64,000 bases of DNA from Paramecium pentaurelia (lineage: Eukaryota > Ciliophora > Oligohymenophorea > Peniculida > Parameciidae): contig CAJJDO010000058.1 in the NCBI GenBank assembly GCA_905183005.1, positions 65,706 to 129,705 of the forward strand. The letters run 5' to 3'. Position 1 is the first letter of the stretch; each line of letters begins with the position of its first letter. Positions 27,991-40,361 of this stretch are shown piece by piece. Under the pieces are notes generated by a model. It was given only the letters and a program-made list of their open reading frames with translations. It did not search any database and was not told the DNA's origin. The position numbers and the translations under genes are program-made.

Positions 27991-29813
27991 TCAAAAGGAA
28001 AAAATGTTGATAAAATCTGGAAAGGATATTTTTCCATCTCTATCAGTATCCAGTCTATTGAATAATAATTCTAAGTCTTCTAATTCTGGTTATACTTGTT
28101 ACTTATACAAAAAGGAATCAAGCTAGTATATAGTAGTTTTGATATAGATACATCTTTTAAGCTAATTTCATTATCACATGAATCTTCATCAATCATCATA
28201 AATAAGTATTTTATATCACATTATTAATTGTTTTTCATTTCCTAATTTACTTAATTGAATAAGAGTTCTCTTTAGTATAATTTTTCAAATAAAAGACAGA
28301 GTAATTATTTTATTCTTCCTTGAATAATATAATTTTGATTTTGACTCTGTTCTCTAATAAATTATTGTTCTTAATGATATATAGACAATGGAGATATTAA
28401 TTGTATGAATTAATTAAATTTAATTCTACCATCAAGAGAAGCCTTCTTTAGTATAAGTGAAAGGTCTTATTTATTAATGAATTATTCTAGATCTTCAGCT
28501 ACTAGGAATCCCATTTTCTTTTTATCTAAAGTTCTGAAAGTATTGCAAAGAGAGAAATCAGGAGTTGCTTATAAATTAAGTTTAATTCTTTCGATTTCTT
28601 TTTCAAAGTTTAATAATTAAATTAGAGTATCTTTTAAAAATTTAGAAGGATTAAACAAATTGTTATTTTTTTTAGGAGAATTCTTTATTACTTTTTTTTA
28701 AGTAGAATTTTAAATATTTTTCTTAATTGTGGAATTAATTTAACCTTTTTATTATTTTTAAACTTTGAATAATTACATTTAGGCTCTTAATTCTGTTTTT
28801 TAATCGATATATTTTTTATTAGGTTGATTAGGAGTTTTGAATATGTAACTTTAATTTAAATTTTAAGTTTTGGAATTCTTGGAACTTTCAATAAAACTAA
28901 CTGATCTCTAATTATCAAATTCCTTTTTTGGTGATTATCCTGTTTATTTTAAAATAGAATTTAATTTTTTTATAGGAGTAGTTTATGCTTTTTTTGATCT
29001 ATTTGATTATTGGGATTATAATTATTTCTATTATTAACTTTTATCTTTAAAATTTTGTAGATAAGATTTATCTTTAATTGGAGTTTTATATTCTTTTGGA
29101 TTGATGACTCTATTCTTAAAATACTTCATAAATTCAGATTTATCTATGATACCATCATTAAGAAGATCAAATCTTTTAAATAAAAATTGAAGTTCATGAG
29201 GATAGATAATAATGGCTGATTTTTAAAAGAGATCTTTAAAATTGGAGACTATTAAACCTTATGATTTTTGGGGATTCATCTATTCAAAACATTCAGTTGG
29301 ACTGTAATCTGAACAATCCTATAGTTTTTAAACGAATGATGATGTAATTTCCATAGATTTTATTTCGTAGTTTATTAATTTTGATAATGTGTATGAAATC
29401 CTTTGATCATAATGAGGAACATCAATATTTTAAAGTGCAATCTTTTATCTTAAGGCTACATTGTTTTAAGGTAAGCATATTCTTAAGAATCTATTATATA
29501 TAAATATAAATAGTTACTGTGAATATAGGAGAAATCCTTTAGATTCTTCATCATATAAGTCTATAAATTATATACATTCTTCCAAATTATGTACAAAACC
29601 ATTATCTTCTAGAAATTAGAGAAGATCGGCAGGGCTCAATTAACCTTTTGGATTTATGGATATTCCATCAATGTATTTAAAAATGAAAAATGGATGGAAA
29701 TAATCATGTTCACAAAGAACATTTCGAATTATTTCAATTTCTGACTCTAATTTTGCTAAATACAAAAAGTATTCACACAACCTGTTAAGTGTTTAAGGAG
29801 TTAATTATGGCAT
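27991..29813 (-). CDS. EF-hand calcium-binding protein with disordered linker
   Basis: About 590 residues. N-terminal helical region with GQLSPADLLQFLEDNGF, which resembles an EF-hand-type helix-loop; a long Lys/Ser/Gln-rich linker (28700-29150) rich in SPKK/TPIKK patches; a further EF-like pair in the middle (DKKKMGFLVAEDLEQFI and SLDGRIKFNQFIQLI); and a C-terminal EF-hand DTDRDGKISFPDF that has a complete 12-residue calcium loop. The linker patches look like kinase targets. No specific family name is justified. Sits just upstream of DNAAF9, same strand. Confidence 0.68.
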
Positions 29814-29891
29814 TAACAGACAACAAATTATCAATAAAATAAAATATAATATAAGTATATTAATTATTTTAGTTTCATAATGGGTGATCAA

Positions 29892-31211
29892 TCATTATTT
29901 AGATTTGGCAAAGCCTACTCTATCATTATCTCTATCATAGATGCTATAATATTTCCTTAAGAAGACATCTCCAAGAATCCAAGCTGGCCCTTAAGGTTCT
30001 TGAATATCTAAGGGAATAAAGGAAGCAATACAATCCCAACTATTTACTTCAACCATTGATTCTATATAGATTTTTAAATTATATACAATCTTCTGAGCTA
30101 TTCATTTCAGCAAATGCAGAACTATCAGTAGTTGTAGGTTTGACATATTCTTCAGGTTCTAAAGTGTAATCAATTCCATCAATTTTGAATGTAATTGTAG
30201 GAAGGGATTTGACTTCAGAACAATGATCCTTTACATTCAAATTCCTTAATAAAGTACCTACATCATCCATGGGTCCACTCATAATGGATGTTCCAGTATC
30301 AACAATTAATTTACATGATCCATCATTACATAATCCAATGTCTTAACCTCCTACTAAAATACTATCAGCTTTAATCATCCAATAATATTTATCAATAACA
30401 TTATGATAATTAATATCTCCATCAACATGAGCTTCATTATATCCACCTAAAGTAAATTCACTATGTGTAATATCATTTGGATCTTTGGCAAAATAGAAGG
30501 CAAATTAATTTTTTTCTAAAGCATTTTATTACATCATATTATCAAAAACTGGATTAAAATTTTTTGGAGCCATCTATGGATATGCTAAACCAAGAATTCC
30601 ATCAAAATCAAGACTTTTGAAAATAATTCCATTTTCACTTGTGATTTCAGCTAAGTTTTATCTAGGTAATGTGATATCTCCAAAATATATAGTATCAGAA
30701 TTAACAATTCCTTTTAATTCTCCACTACCAAATTCTACTGTCAATTCTTAATTTAATGGCAAAAACGAATGACTATCTTCGTGTTTGTATTGTTTATGTC
30801 TCAAACAACCTGGCTCTTAACATCTATTTGAATCAATCCAAAGATTGGCACTACCTGTGTCTAATACAACTTTAAAAACATTTCCAGATTAACCAATTCC
30901 TATATCTGCTGTGTATTGGATGTTTTTAAAATTATGTAATCTCATATTTTCAGAAGCAGAAGATTTCTAAATGAATTAATTTTCAAACAATTTTTTTTGA
31001 TTCAAAGCCACAAAATTATAGAAATCTTAGGAGTCTTTTACATTCACAATCTTTTCATTGAGTTTGATATGTTGAATCTTTTGTTTTTATTACTCAGGTT
31101 ATAAAGGTACTTATTCTTCCTATCTACTCTATTTATTTTTTTAGCTTACATGTTTATGGCATTTGTGAAGAATAAGGCAAAAAAACACAACCAAATTATA
31201 CTGTGTTTCAT
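29892..31211 (-). CDS. Pepsin-type aspartyl protease (cathepsin D-like)
   Basis: Secretory or lysosomal protease, about 430 residues. Signal peptide MKHSIIWLCFFALFFTNA, a propeptide, then YTADIGIGQSG and the first active-site triad VVLDTGSANLWI. The second is LIVDTGTSIMSGPMDD, with the disulphide-bearing LGDVFLRKYYSIYDRDNDRV and GFA near the end. A 25-nt intron near 30085 joins SSED to SWDCIASFIPLD. All conserved parts of an A1 protease are present, so it is probably active. Divergent from the carrier gene. Confidence 0.92.
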
Positions 31212-31377
31212 TAAAAAAAAACGATAAATTTTATATTGATTATTATTATTATTATTATTAAGTTACTAGATAATATAGATGTAAAAAGAGAGTGTGTGTG
31301 ATTCTAATATAATAAAAAGTGATGAAGATAAATTTTGTTTTATATCAAATTTAAATATCTTTAATTAATTAAATAAA
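31212..31377. promoter_or_regulatory. Divergent promoter with short (ATT)n tract
   Basis: 166 bp between the protease and the carrier start codons. Contains an ATT run of about seven units at 31240-31260 and an A9 run. Same triplet as the giant coding microsatellite but non-coding here. Confidence 0.45.
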
Positions 31378-32437
31378 ATGCTTGGATCATACAAGAGATA
31401 TTGGGAGCCATCTCTTACAGAAGTAGTTGGTCTTTCAGTGCCAGTAGGTGCAATTGCTACATTCTTCACATAACCATTAGGTAACAGCTATATAATTTAC
31501 ATCCAGAATTTGTTAAAACTAGAATCTAAGTCAGAACCGAAGGGATTGGTTTGAGATAATTGAAAAATGAATTGGGAGTGAATCCATGGAGAATATTCAG
31601 AGAAATTCATGAAACTGGAGGAGGCTTGAGTCATTTTTATTATGGATTTGACGCAGCATTATACAGTAGATTGGGCTATCTCTTTATTAGAAACTTTTTG
31701 TATCAAATATTTAAACATTTAGATATAAAGCAATATACGATTAAGTTAAGCCAGTCAAACCATTCAATGATTTGACACTAAGAGAAAAGGCTGTTCTCTC
31801 TGGATCTGTTGGAGCATTTGCTGCATTTGTTACATCTCCATTTGAATTAGCTTAAGTCAGAATGATAGCTGATGGTGGTCTCCCTTAATCTTTAAGAAGA
31901 AATTACAAATCAGCATTTGATGCCATTAATAGAATCTAGGTTGAAGAAGGTAACATAATCAACTAAAACATTAGGAGGAAGCAGAGCATTATTCAGAGGA
32001 GCCTTTGCTCATGTTGTCAAATTAGCAGCCTTAAACGTATCCTTAACAGGACCATATGATTACATGAAGGAAAAAATTTGGTTGGTTTTCGGAGATTTTG
32101 GATTCAATCATTTCCTTGCATTAACTTGGGCTTCATTTTGGGCAACACTTTTCACCTTACCCTTAGATAATGTCTAAACCAGAGTTCTTAAGGCATTCCC
32201 AGATCCCTCTAAAAATAGGTAATTATAGTCTTTTTAAAATATATTAGATTAAATTACTAAAATTATTTAGATGTTTTCAAGCAAATTTACTTCTATGAAA
32301 GAGTACATGGATTTTATGCAGGTGCTTTACCTTATTATGGCAAAATGTTCATAACTGCTTGGTTAACATGCACATTAGTCAATGGAGTCATGGATAGTCA
32401 AAAGAAAGCTGCAGGATTGGAAGAATGGCAAATTTGA
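31378..32437 (+). CDS. Mitochondrial carrier (SLC25), 2-oxoglutarate/malate carrier type
   Basis: Inner-membrane solute exchanger of about 310 residues with three repeats. Repeat 1 carries FFTQPLEFVKTRIQV, repeat 2 FVTSPFELAQVRMIADGG, repeat 3 LFTLPLDNVQTRVLK, each a Px(D/E)xxxxR-type signature. Introns of 26, 23, 25 and 29 nt interrupt it; removal of each restores the family frame, for instance NFLYKAIYDQVKPVKPFNDL. The tail YYGKMFITAWLTCTLVNGVM ends at TGA 32435. The repeat order and tail suggest the oxoglutarate/malate subgroup; substrate is inferred. Confidence 0.88.
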
Positions 32438-32482
32438 TTAATTATAAATGAAACACAATTATCATAATAATTCTTCTTATTT

Positions 32483-33907
32483 ATGAATTTTTAAATAATT
32501 CAAACAATCACATTTTACTTTTTCATTTGGGTAATTAAACCATTTGCGAATGTAGGATTATCATTCACTTATTATACAGCCTACATAGCAATCTATTTAA
32601 CAGATTTTGTACTTTCATTATTTGTAAAAGAATGCGAATCTAGAAATCAAACTGTTTTCCATAAACTACGTAAAATACTCAACAAACATAAACCATATTA
32701 TGGAGTATATACTTAAGCAAGTAATAATAAATAATTATCATATCTATAGCTGACATGATCATTGATTAAGGTTACAATTTTGAAAGCCATAAAATAATTA
32801 CAGAAGATGGTTACATTCTCACAATTTGGAGAATCTACAAAGATGTAACTCATCCACATCCTCATCCAATCATTATGTAACATGGATTATTGGATAGTTC
32901 ATGGTCTTGGCTTATCAATAACGATAAAAAGCTAACATTGCCATATATCTTAGCTGAATAAGGCTATGACGTATGGCTAGCCAATAATAGAGGTAATAAA
33001 TATTGTATTGGACATACTAAATTATAAGGTGTAAATTATAATCAACAATATTGGGATTGTTCCTTTGATGACTTAGCAAAATATGACTTCAAGGCTATCA
33101 TATTATATGTTAAAAATGTTACTCAAAGAGCAAAAGTAATATATTTAGGTCACTCCCAAGGTACTACATAAGCATTTGCTTATTTATCAAATAACATTGA
33201 ATTTTAACATCATCTTAAATGTTTTATTGGACTTGGTCCAGCCATGTTTATTTCTAATTTGGTAATCCTAATTATTTATATTTTTTAGAGATCAAATTTC
33301 TTGTAATGGGCTATTAAATTATATTTATTTGAATTGATATATTATTTGGGAATTCCCTATTTCTTTGTTTTTGATGATGGTTTTAATATTAAAATAGGAG
33401 CTCTTTGTTATATGATACCTTCTATATTTAGAAGCTTTTTTTTCGAAATTACAAATTAATTGTGTGGTTTTCCATAAAAAAATAAGATCGATTTAAATCG
33501 TTTCGGTAATATGGTTGCTCATGAGCCTGGAGGTTCAGCATCTAAAAATATTGTATAATGGTATATATTTATATAATTGTAGGATGTAATTCTTTAGATC
33601 AAAATAATTATAATATTTTGATTATGGAACTAGTTAAAATTTAATATTATATGGATAAAGAGATCCTCCTCCATATCCAGTAGATAATTTGAAGAATTTT
33701 ATAATTCCTAAATACTTTTATTTGGGAACAAAAGATGTAATTACAGATACAGATGATTTGGGTAAAATGTTAAGTAAGTTGGATTAAACACATATGAAAG
33801 TAGAATTCATAGATGATTATGCTCATTTAGATTATGTATGGGCTGTTGATGCTCATGTAAAATTGTATCCATCAATATTAAAAAATATTAAGGAGAATTA
33901 AAATTGA
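32483..33907 (+). CDS. Acid lipase (gastric/lysosomal lipase family)
   Basis: Alpha/beta-hydrolase that cleaves triglycerides or steryl esters, about 440 residues. A membrane-like N-terminus (MNFQIIQTITFYFFIW) precedes the family entry MIDQGYNFESHKIITEDGYI. The oxyanion-loop HGLLDSSWSW, the nucleophile elbow YLGHSQGTTQAF, the Asp in FYLGTKDVITDTDDL and the His in YAHLDYVWAVDAH complete the triad. Introns of 29 nt (near 32722), 27 nt (33262-33288) and 22 nt (near 33560) all have GTA...TAG ends. Same strand as the carrier, 45 bp downstream. Confidence 0.9.
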
Positions 33908-33957
33908 TCATAAGAATAAGAATGATTAAATTTAATTAATATTATGTATAATTTATA

Positions 33958-36055
33958 TCAATCTTCAAATTTAACTAATTAATCTTCATTTTAACCATTT
34001 TATTTAATATTTGGAGTATTTACTAATACTTCTTATTCCAAATGATGTTAATTCTATTATTATATATTATAATATTAATTAATATTCTAATTCTATTATT
34101 CTTATTCTTATTTATCTAAATCTTCTTATGATTGAACAATTTCTAATGCTTTATGTACTCTATTTTCAATTTCAATAGGATTTAGATGAGGTAATAATTA
34201 ATTACCAATTCTTTTTTATTCTTATTATCCTTAATTAATAGTCCCTTTACTCAAAGGAGGTGATTCATTCTATCTTATTGATTTAAATGGAGCAACTTAT
34301 GATAATTTGACTTATGTATTTAATCTACTTTCTATTAGATTATGAGATTGAAATTAATCTAAATTCTTTTCATCTGATGATCCTCCACTTTTAGATTTAC
34401 TTTCTTCAATAAATTAATGTGGATCATATATCCAAATATATAATTTTCTAATAATCCATGAGAAAAAGAAAATAACTGAAATAGCTGCAAAACATATTAA
34501 TAAAACATAAGATTCAGATCGATTAGGAAATATTTATTGTAGTTGTTCATTTGACTTTTTAGCAGCTAAATCTGAAGGTGTTAATGTTTTAAGCACTTAT
34601 GTATTCAATAAAGTATTTTAGAGTGAGAATGTTAAATCAATGGATTCAACAGTATTAATATAATTATAAGAGAATCCATATTAAGTGATTAAGAAGATAA
34701 AGTAAAGTGTTTAATTTTGATTTAATCTTCTGTTATTAATTATTTAATATCTATAAACTCGATCTGTGGATATTTCATCAATTTCAATTCCATTTTCTAA
34801 TTTAGAATCACTTATATTTTTAATGTTTTAAGCAATTAAATAAGAATCAATTTGATATAGTTTTTCACCACCTTAATTCAATGTAATATCCATAATTATG
34901 TTATCATTAAATTGATTATATCCTATATTTTTAACTGATATTATTATTACACAACCTTTTTCATTAGACTCAAGTTGATTACATAGCATTTTACGATTTT
35001 AACAATTAAATTGTTTTTCGAATTATATTCTAGATATATATAAATATCATTTACTGTAGTGAAGGACTGTAATGTTATAAAAAATCTAATAAAAGATTTT
35101 AGTAGTTTAGGATTGTCTAATTTAATGTATATTATCCAATATTAATAGTAAAACATATGTTATTGATTTGATAAATATAATTTTAACATAAATCTCCATT
35201 AATTTCAATTTCATATAATGTTTAATAATCTCCCATTTTTAATTTATATGCTTATGAAACTTAATTAAGCAATTATTAATAAGTCTATTAATTCAAATCA
35301 GGAATAATTATATTATCAAATTCACCTCCAATTACAATTAAAATATTTGGTCTTATCTATTAAACTAATTTATCTATTGCTAATGTTTCAGATTCAGAAA
35401 AGGCATTTCTTCCTCTATAGATTTAACTACATTTATTTGAAGATGATCCTATTTCATTGATTCCAAATTTAAATTGAAAATTTCTTGAAAGATCTACACC
35501 TAATTCAGTTTATGAACATTTGTTATAATTTGAAGGATTTCTATTTTTATATATGAGAGGTATATTAAAAGTTTGACTAAATTAATATGTTATATATTGT
35601 AATCCATCTGTATTTATTAATGGAGTAATCCATAATTATTTATCTTAAAGTAATGTTATCATAAATGGATTCTTATTAGAAAGTTATATGGTTATATAGT
35701 ATAATTAATAAAGGAGATAATTAACTGATATTAAATCAGTACTACCATGCAACATTCCTATGATTGTAATTTAATATTTTGGTGATTTAGATGCTGAAAT
35801 TTTGATTGTCTTTATTTATGTTCCTTGATATGTATTCCCAAAGGATTGTAATGTTACTTATTTAGGAAATGAATTTGCCAATTTTTCAATTAAATCAGAA
35901 TATTCATTTAATCCTACATACCCTTATATTGAACCTGACATAAAGTATTCTTAAAGTGTTTCTATTTTCAATTTCTAAATTTAAAAGGGTGTAAGATCCA
36001 AAAATTGAGAGATACTTAAAGACTAAGAGATTTGTATAAGTAATATAAAAATCAT
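33958..36055 (-). CDS. M14 carboxypeptidase-like membrane protein with degenerate zinc site
   Basis: Type I membrane protein of about 690 residues: signal peptide MIFILLIQISQSLS, a carboxypeptidase domain, a hydrophobic helix VLLICFAAISVIFFFSWII, and a Gln/Asn-rich cytoplasmic tail. Fold blocks in order: IIGMLHGSTDLISVNYLLY, TPLINTDGLQYITYQF, the NRN segment, GVDLSRNFQFKFG, and RGRNAFSESETLAI. The zinc ligands HxxE are read as HGST (Glu lost), and the third ligand His of the LHSY motif is replaced in ILIVIGGEFDN. Probably catalytically inactive; it may bind peptides. Divergent from the kinase-like gene 12 bp away. Confidence 0.72.
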
Positions 36056-36067
36056 AATTATTAATTT
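36056..36067. promoter_or_regulatory. 12-bp gap between divergent start codons
   Basis: Sequence aattattaattt only. Both flanking proteins need these starts (signal peptide on one side, first strand of a kinase-like fold on the other), so promoters must overlap the coding regions. Confidence 0.45.
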
Positions 36068-37369
36068 ATGTAAATTGCTAATTATTAAATTGAACTACCC
36101 ATTTCTTTGGATTACTCTTACTAATTGTTATATCGTGGATTCGATGAAACTAATTAATCATATTACATCAATATATTCCCAAAATCTGAATTAGATTTAA
36201 CAATGTATGAAAGCATTTCTAAGAAAATATAATATTTTCATTACATTAAACAAGCTATAGAAGATGATAACAATCTATTCATTTTTTATTCAAATAGTAA
36301 TACTTGGATTAAAATGCCTTCTATAATTACTAATCATTAATTCAACACATATCTGAAATAATTATATGATCTCTATTCGTTAGATGTTTTAGGAGTATAT
36401 GATTTCAATCCTGATTTTCTTTATATCAATTAAAATAATGTTTACATTATTGATTATGGATTAAGATATACTCTTCATTAAATTAAATACCAACAATTAT
36501 ATAACAATAATTATCAACAAAACTAATTGATGAAAACTTGGATGTTTGGCAGTTTACTTTATAGTCTGACAACTGGAACAAAAGACCCAAGTTTATTAAT
36601 TAAACTGAATCAACAATAAATTAATTATTATATTGAATATAATTGTAGGTAGAATAATATTAGTGAAGATAATATTAATTTTATTAAGATCTTACTTCAA
36701 GTAGATTATGATATTCGTCCGGCATTTGATTAACTTGCTAATTTACCAAAACTAAAAAATAAGTAATTTATTAAAATGCATACTTAAACATCATTTAATA
36801 ATAATAACTAAAGAACTATTATCAAATTAGATAATCTTAATGATTAAATTTCTAAATCAACTACTAAATAGACAAAATCATAATTTGTACTTAGTAGACA
36901 TCATACTCAAGTTAAACTTGGTTTAAAGTCAAATTTCATTAATAGTTCCTAAAAATAGAATAAAAATTCTAATCTAAATTCATATCAATATGCTTCGTAA
37001 TTAATTAAATCAAAAGTTTCTCTTAAACATGGCTAAATCATCAAAAATGTTTCAACTACAAAATCTTTATATAATCAAAGCTAATTCTAAAACCAAACTA
37101 ATTTAAAAGAATAATCAAACTAAACTACCAGAATTAATTAAAAGAATCTATCAATTAATATTGATATAATTAAACCAAATAGAACTACATCAGTTAATAC
37201 AAAATCATTAGATTAATAACCCACTGCTTAAACCAATCAATTACCAATTAAATCAAAATAAGAAAATAAATTTGATTTCAAATAAAAACCTAAAAAGAAT
37301 CAAATTAACTCTTTTGAGTAAGATTTCTTCTTAAGGGATGAAGAGGAGAGGTCTGATATAAGTTTTTGA
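36068..37369 (+). CDS. Protein kinase-like pseudokinase with long disordered tail
   Basis: About 433 residues, no intron required. The first ~230 residues read as a reduced kinase fold: YYINIFPK at the position of the VAIK strand (Lys missing), LGVYDFNPDFLYI where HRDxKxxNxL is expected, and NVYIIDYGLRYTLHQ in place of the DFG strand, then MFGSLLYSLTTGTKDP and a final YDIRPAFDQL like the kinase C-lobe Arg helix. Catalytic Lys and the HRD Asp are absent. The tail is Gln/Asn/Ser/Lys-rich and ends EDFFLRDEEERSD-like acidic. Function unknown. Confidence 0.6.
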
Positions 37370-37846
37370 ATTTATAAAGTACATCCTTAAATAAATATAT
37401 AAAATATTACTAATTTTTGTTTACTATAATTTAAAATTCAAAAATCATAAGATTACTAATACTAAGATTGATTATAAACTTATATTATTAAATCTTCAAA
37501 CTTAATTAATTTTCTGCATTGAAATAATAGTATAATATCTTTATCTCTTATAGTATTTCATACACAATAATTTAACATAGTTATACTTTAATTTTATAAA
37601 TTATGTTATAATTATTCTAAATCATTTTTCCACAATCACAGAATATATTATAGGATTTCAAATATTTTTGTTAATTTTTTTATATATCATTTTATCGTTT
37701 TATAATATTATAATCATACTACTATTTATAAGTTTATTATAGTAATTATGGTTGATTTTATAAATATATAATAATTAATGATCAATATTCTTTGGATTTA
37801 TTATAAAAATAGTTAAATTTCATTATAAAATTATGTTAATTTATAA
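37370..37846. other. Intergenic AT-rich region (convergent)
   Basis: About 480 bp between converging genes. Very AT-rich, stops in all frames, nothing recognised. Confidence 0.55.
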
Positions 37847-38569
37847 TCATTCATTCTAAGGAAGTAGTGCTCCTAATTATTCTAAAATGTTCTGTCTTAA
37901 TTGATTTTTTACTTCCACATCTTTTTCCACATTCCATTATTCCAATATCACTTGAGCAATTTAATGAAGAGTATCAAAAACTTGATTTGCAAATTCATCT
38001 TCAGGTTCTGGATGTGGTGGTTAAGGAGGTCTAGGATGAGGTGGTCTTTGATGATTTTAATTATTTTCTTCAGGAATTCTAGAAGATACAGATTAGATTT
38101 CAATTGGTTCAACTGGAGTTTATGCTATAGGGAGTAGATTTTCTAAATTTTATATTAGAAGAATTCTAATTTGATTTTTTAAAACTGGATCTTCAGTTAA
38201 TCTCCAATCTTAAAGTATTCCTTTTTCAATTTATTTTAAAGTTTTAAATACTGATCTGGTAAACTCATCTGGTCTTGGTCTATGGGATTTCTATTAATCT
38301 TCTGAGCTATCTGAATCATTAGAACTTGAAGATGAATATGATAAATCAGAATCAGAATCTTCAGATGAACTGTATGATGAATACTCACCATTTGATTCTT
38401 TAGAATAGTATTGATCATCTGATGATTGATTAGAATAATCATATGATTCGGTTGAGGATTCAGAATAACTCCTTGAATTTTGATCATGATGTTTATTCTT
38501 TCTTTCTGAACCTCTTAAGCTACTGAAAGCAATAGTAATTAATAAGAAGGATATGAGTATATGTTTCAT
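37847..38569 (-). CDS. Secreted Ser/Asp-rich protein with a tandem ~49-residue repeat
   Basis: About 240 residues: signal peptide MKHILISFLLITIAFSSLRG, a ~70-residue Ser/Asp/Tyr-rich low-complexity segment, repeat A (DEFTRSVFKTLKQIEKGIL, QDW..., LLP), a Pro/Arg/Glu-rich linker, and repeat B (DEFANQVFDTLHQIAQVIL, EQW..., LLP). Both repeats share FxxxVFxTLxQI, ILxxW and KNQ(I/L)R and end LLP, so the gene carries an internal duplication of a small helical module. No family recognised. No intron needed. Confidence 0.7.
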
Positions 38570-38707
38570 TGTAATTAATAGTAATACTTTAGAGATTGGG
38601 ATTTTTAAAATAGGGATATTCTATAATATAATTATAGAATGATCTATAATATTATATAATAATTTTGATTAATAAAATAATTATAATTTATATATTATGA
38701 ATCATTT

Positions 38708-40046
38708 TCAATAATAATTCAATTTTTTTGTAATTTAATCTTTGATTAGGTTTACTTATTTAATTATTTAATTTTCATTGATTCCTGTATTACGTAAATA
38801 CTCAATTAACACTTCTGTTTCTGCTCTGTCATCCCAACTTAATGAACCTTTCTATTTCTTTCTGACAACATCATTATGATAGAACATTTGCTCCTCATAT
38901 TGAACATTGTCATAGAATATTGTATTAACATAATTATGAGGTATTAATCTTGTTTCTGTAGATGATGCTGGTGCCCATGCTTGGATATAGATTTCACCTT
39001 GAAAGAATTCAGTTGGCTCATTTATTTCAGTAGGATAAGCACAACGAAATTTCAACATAGCCTTTAATAGATATAGAATGGATTTAGTTACTTTTTAAGG
39101 TTAGAGGATTTTAACCCATTCCATTTGTAATTGATTGTCTCTTAGTACTGCTTACTCATTTTCCATAGGGGTCATACATTTAAAATTGGCAGTTCGAATG
39201 TCTGAAATGAATAGATAATCATTCTTGTTAATTAATTTATACCTAAAACAATTCCTTAAATTTTTAGGCTTCTTCATTAGTGAAACAACGTTAGTAAATA
39301 GTAATCTTTGGTCCCTATTTTACTTAAAAGTCATTTGGATCAAATAGATAAAATTTATGATTTTAAAATAAATCAGATAACAATTATATGTGAAATCCTG
39401 GAGCTGCTCCTGCATATATAATATTCCTAGATAAACAACCATACTTTGTCAAAAACCATATCTCACTAATAAGTAATTTTCTTTGTCCCCAATGAACAAC
39501 ATCTTCTTTCTCTCTTTATGCTCTTGAATAATATTTTTTTCTTTAATTATTCTCTTGTAAAAGTAATTAAATAGGTTCATTGCATTTTTTAATCTAAAAC
39601 AATTATTACTTCAGCAAATTCGTTTATTTATAAGTCATTAATTTATCCTCTTATTCAATCTTAATTTAAGAAGGTACTATGATTTTTGGAATCTCAAGTG
39701 TTTGTGATACAATAACCTTGGGTACTTTAAGTTCGAAAAGAGTATGAGTAATTTCCATTGAAATTTTTGTTTCTTTATTTTCTAATTGATCCTCTTTAGG
39801 ATGTTAAACTTCCTATAACTGTTTACATTGTTCAAGTTTGATTTAATCAACAATAGATTTGTTTATATGATCTTCCAATTTGATAACAATTTTATTTATT
39901 TTTTTCTCTTATTTTGAATTCAATCCTATAACAAGTTTTTCCTTTGGCATTAGAGACATCTGAGGCCTTTGACTATTTAGTACAGTTTGACTAGAATGAG
40001 ACATGTCTAAAATCTTCTTTGTAGATTATACTATTCTCATAGACAT
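38708..40046 (-). CDS. Cap-specific mRNA 2'-O-methyltransferase, poxvirus VP39-type (PARP regulatory-subunit) family
   Basis: About 430 residues. N-terminal 150 residues are Gln/Lys-rich and unrelated. The Rossmann methyltransferase begins at VVHWGQRKLLISEIWFL, then the SAM-binding loop IIYAGAAPGFHIQLL, FYLFDPNDF, a strand LFISDIRT with the catalytic-type Asp, MLKFRCAYP with a Lys, and WAPASSTETRLI with a Glu, in the order of the K-D-K-E set. An apparent intron of only 19 nt before LFISDIRT is required. This fold family is known from large DNA viruses and some protists. A cellular gene: it carries introns and ciliate codons. Confidence 0.78.
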
Positions 40047-40361
40047 TTTTAATAAAACAATTAAATAATGAGAAATTAAGAAATATATTGGGGAATGATA
40101 AAGTATAAAATATTAGAGATAGAAAATGATTAATATATTTTTAATTTAAGCCATAGATTATTATTATATATAATAATAATACCTTTAAATATTTTAACAA
40201 TATATTAACCAAAAAAGAATTCAAAAATGTTATTATTCAGTATAAGAAATAATAGAAAAATAACTATTTGAATTTCAAATCATTAAATGTTGAGAAATGC
40301 AAATTATTAGTATGTCAATTATAATAAAAATAATATTTTATTTTTGTTAATCAATTCAAAA
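40047..40361. other. Intergenic AT-rich region
   Basis: About 315 bp between two genes on the minus strand. Nothing recognised apart from A/T runs. Confidence 0.5.

Noticed and set aside
31240..31260. Short ATT run as a mobile or telomeric repeat
   Set aside because: Only about seven units, no C4A2/C3A-type ciliate telomere repeats nearby; simple microsatellite.
38236..38487. Minus-strand His/Ile/Gln-rich ORF
   Set aside because: Out-of-frame shadow inside the Ser-rich secreted protein gene.
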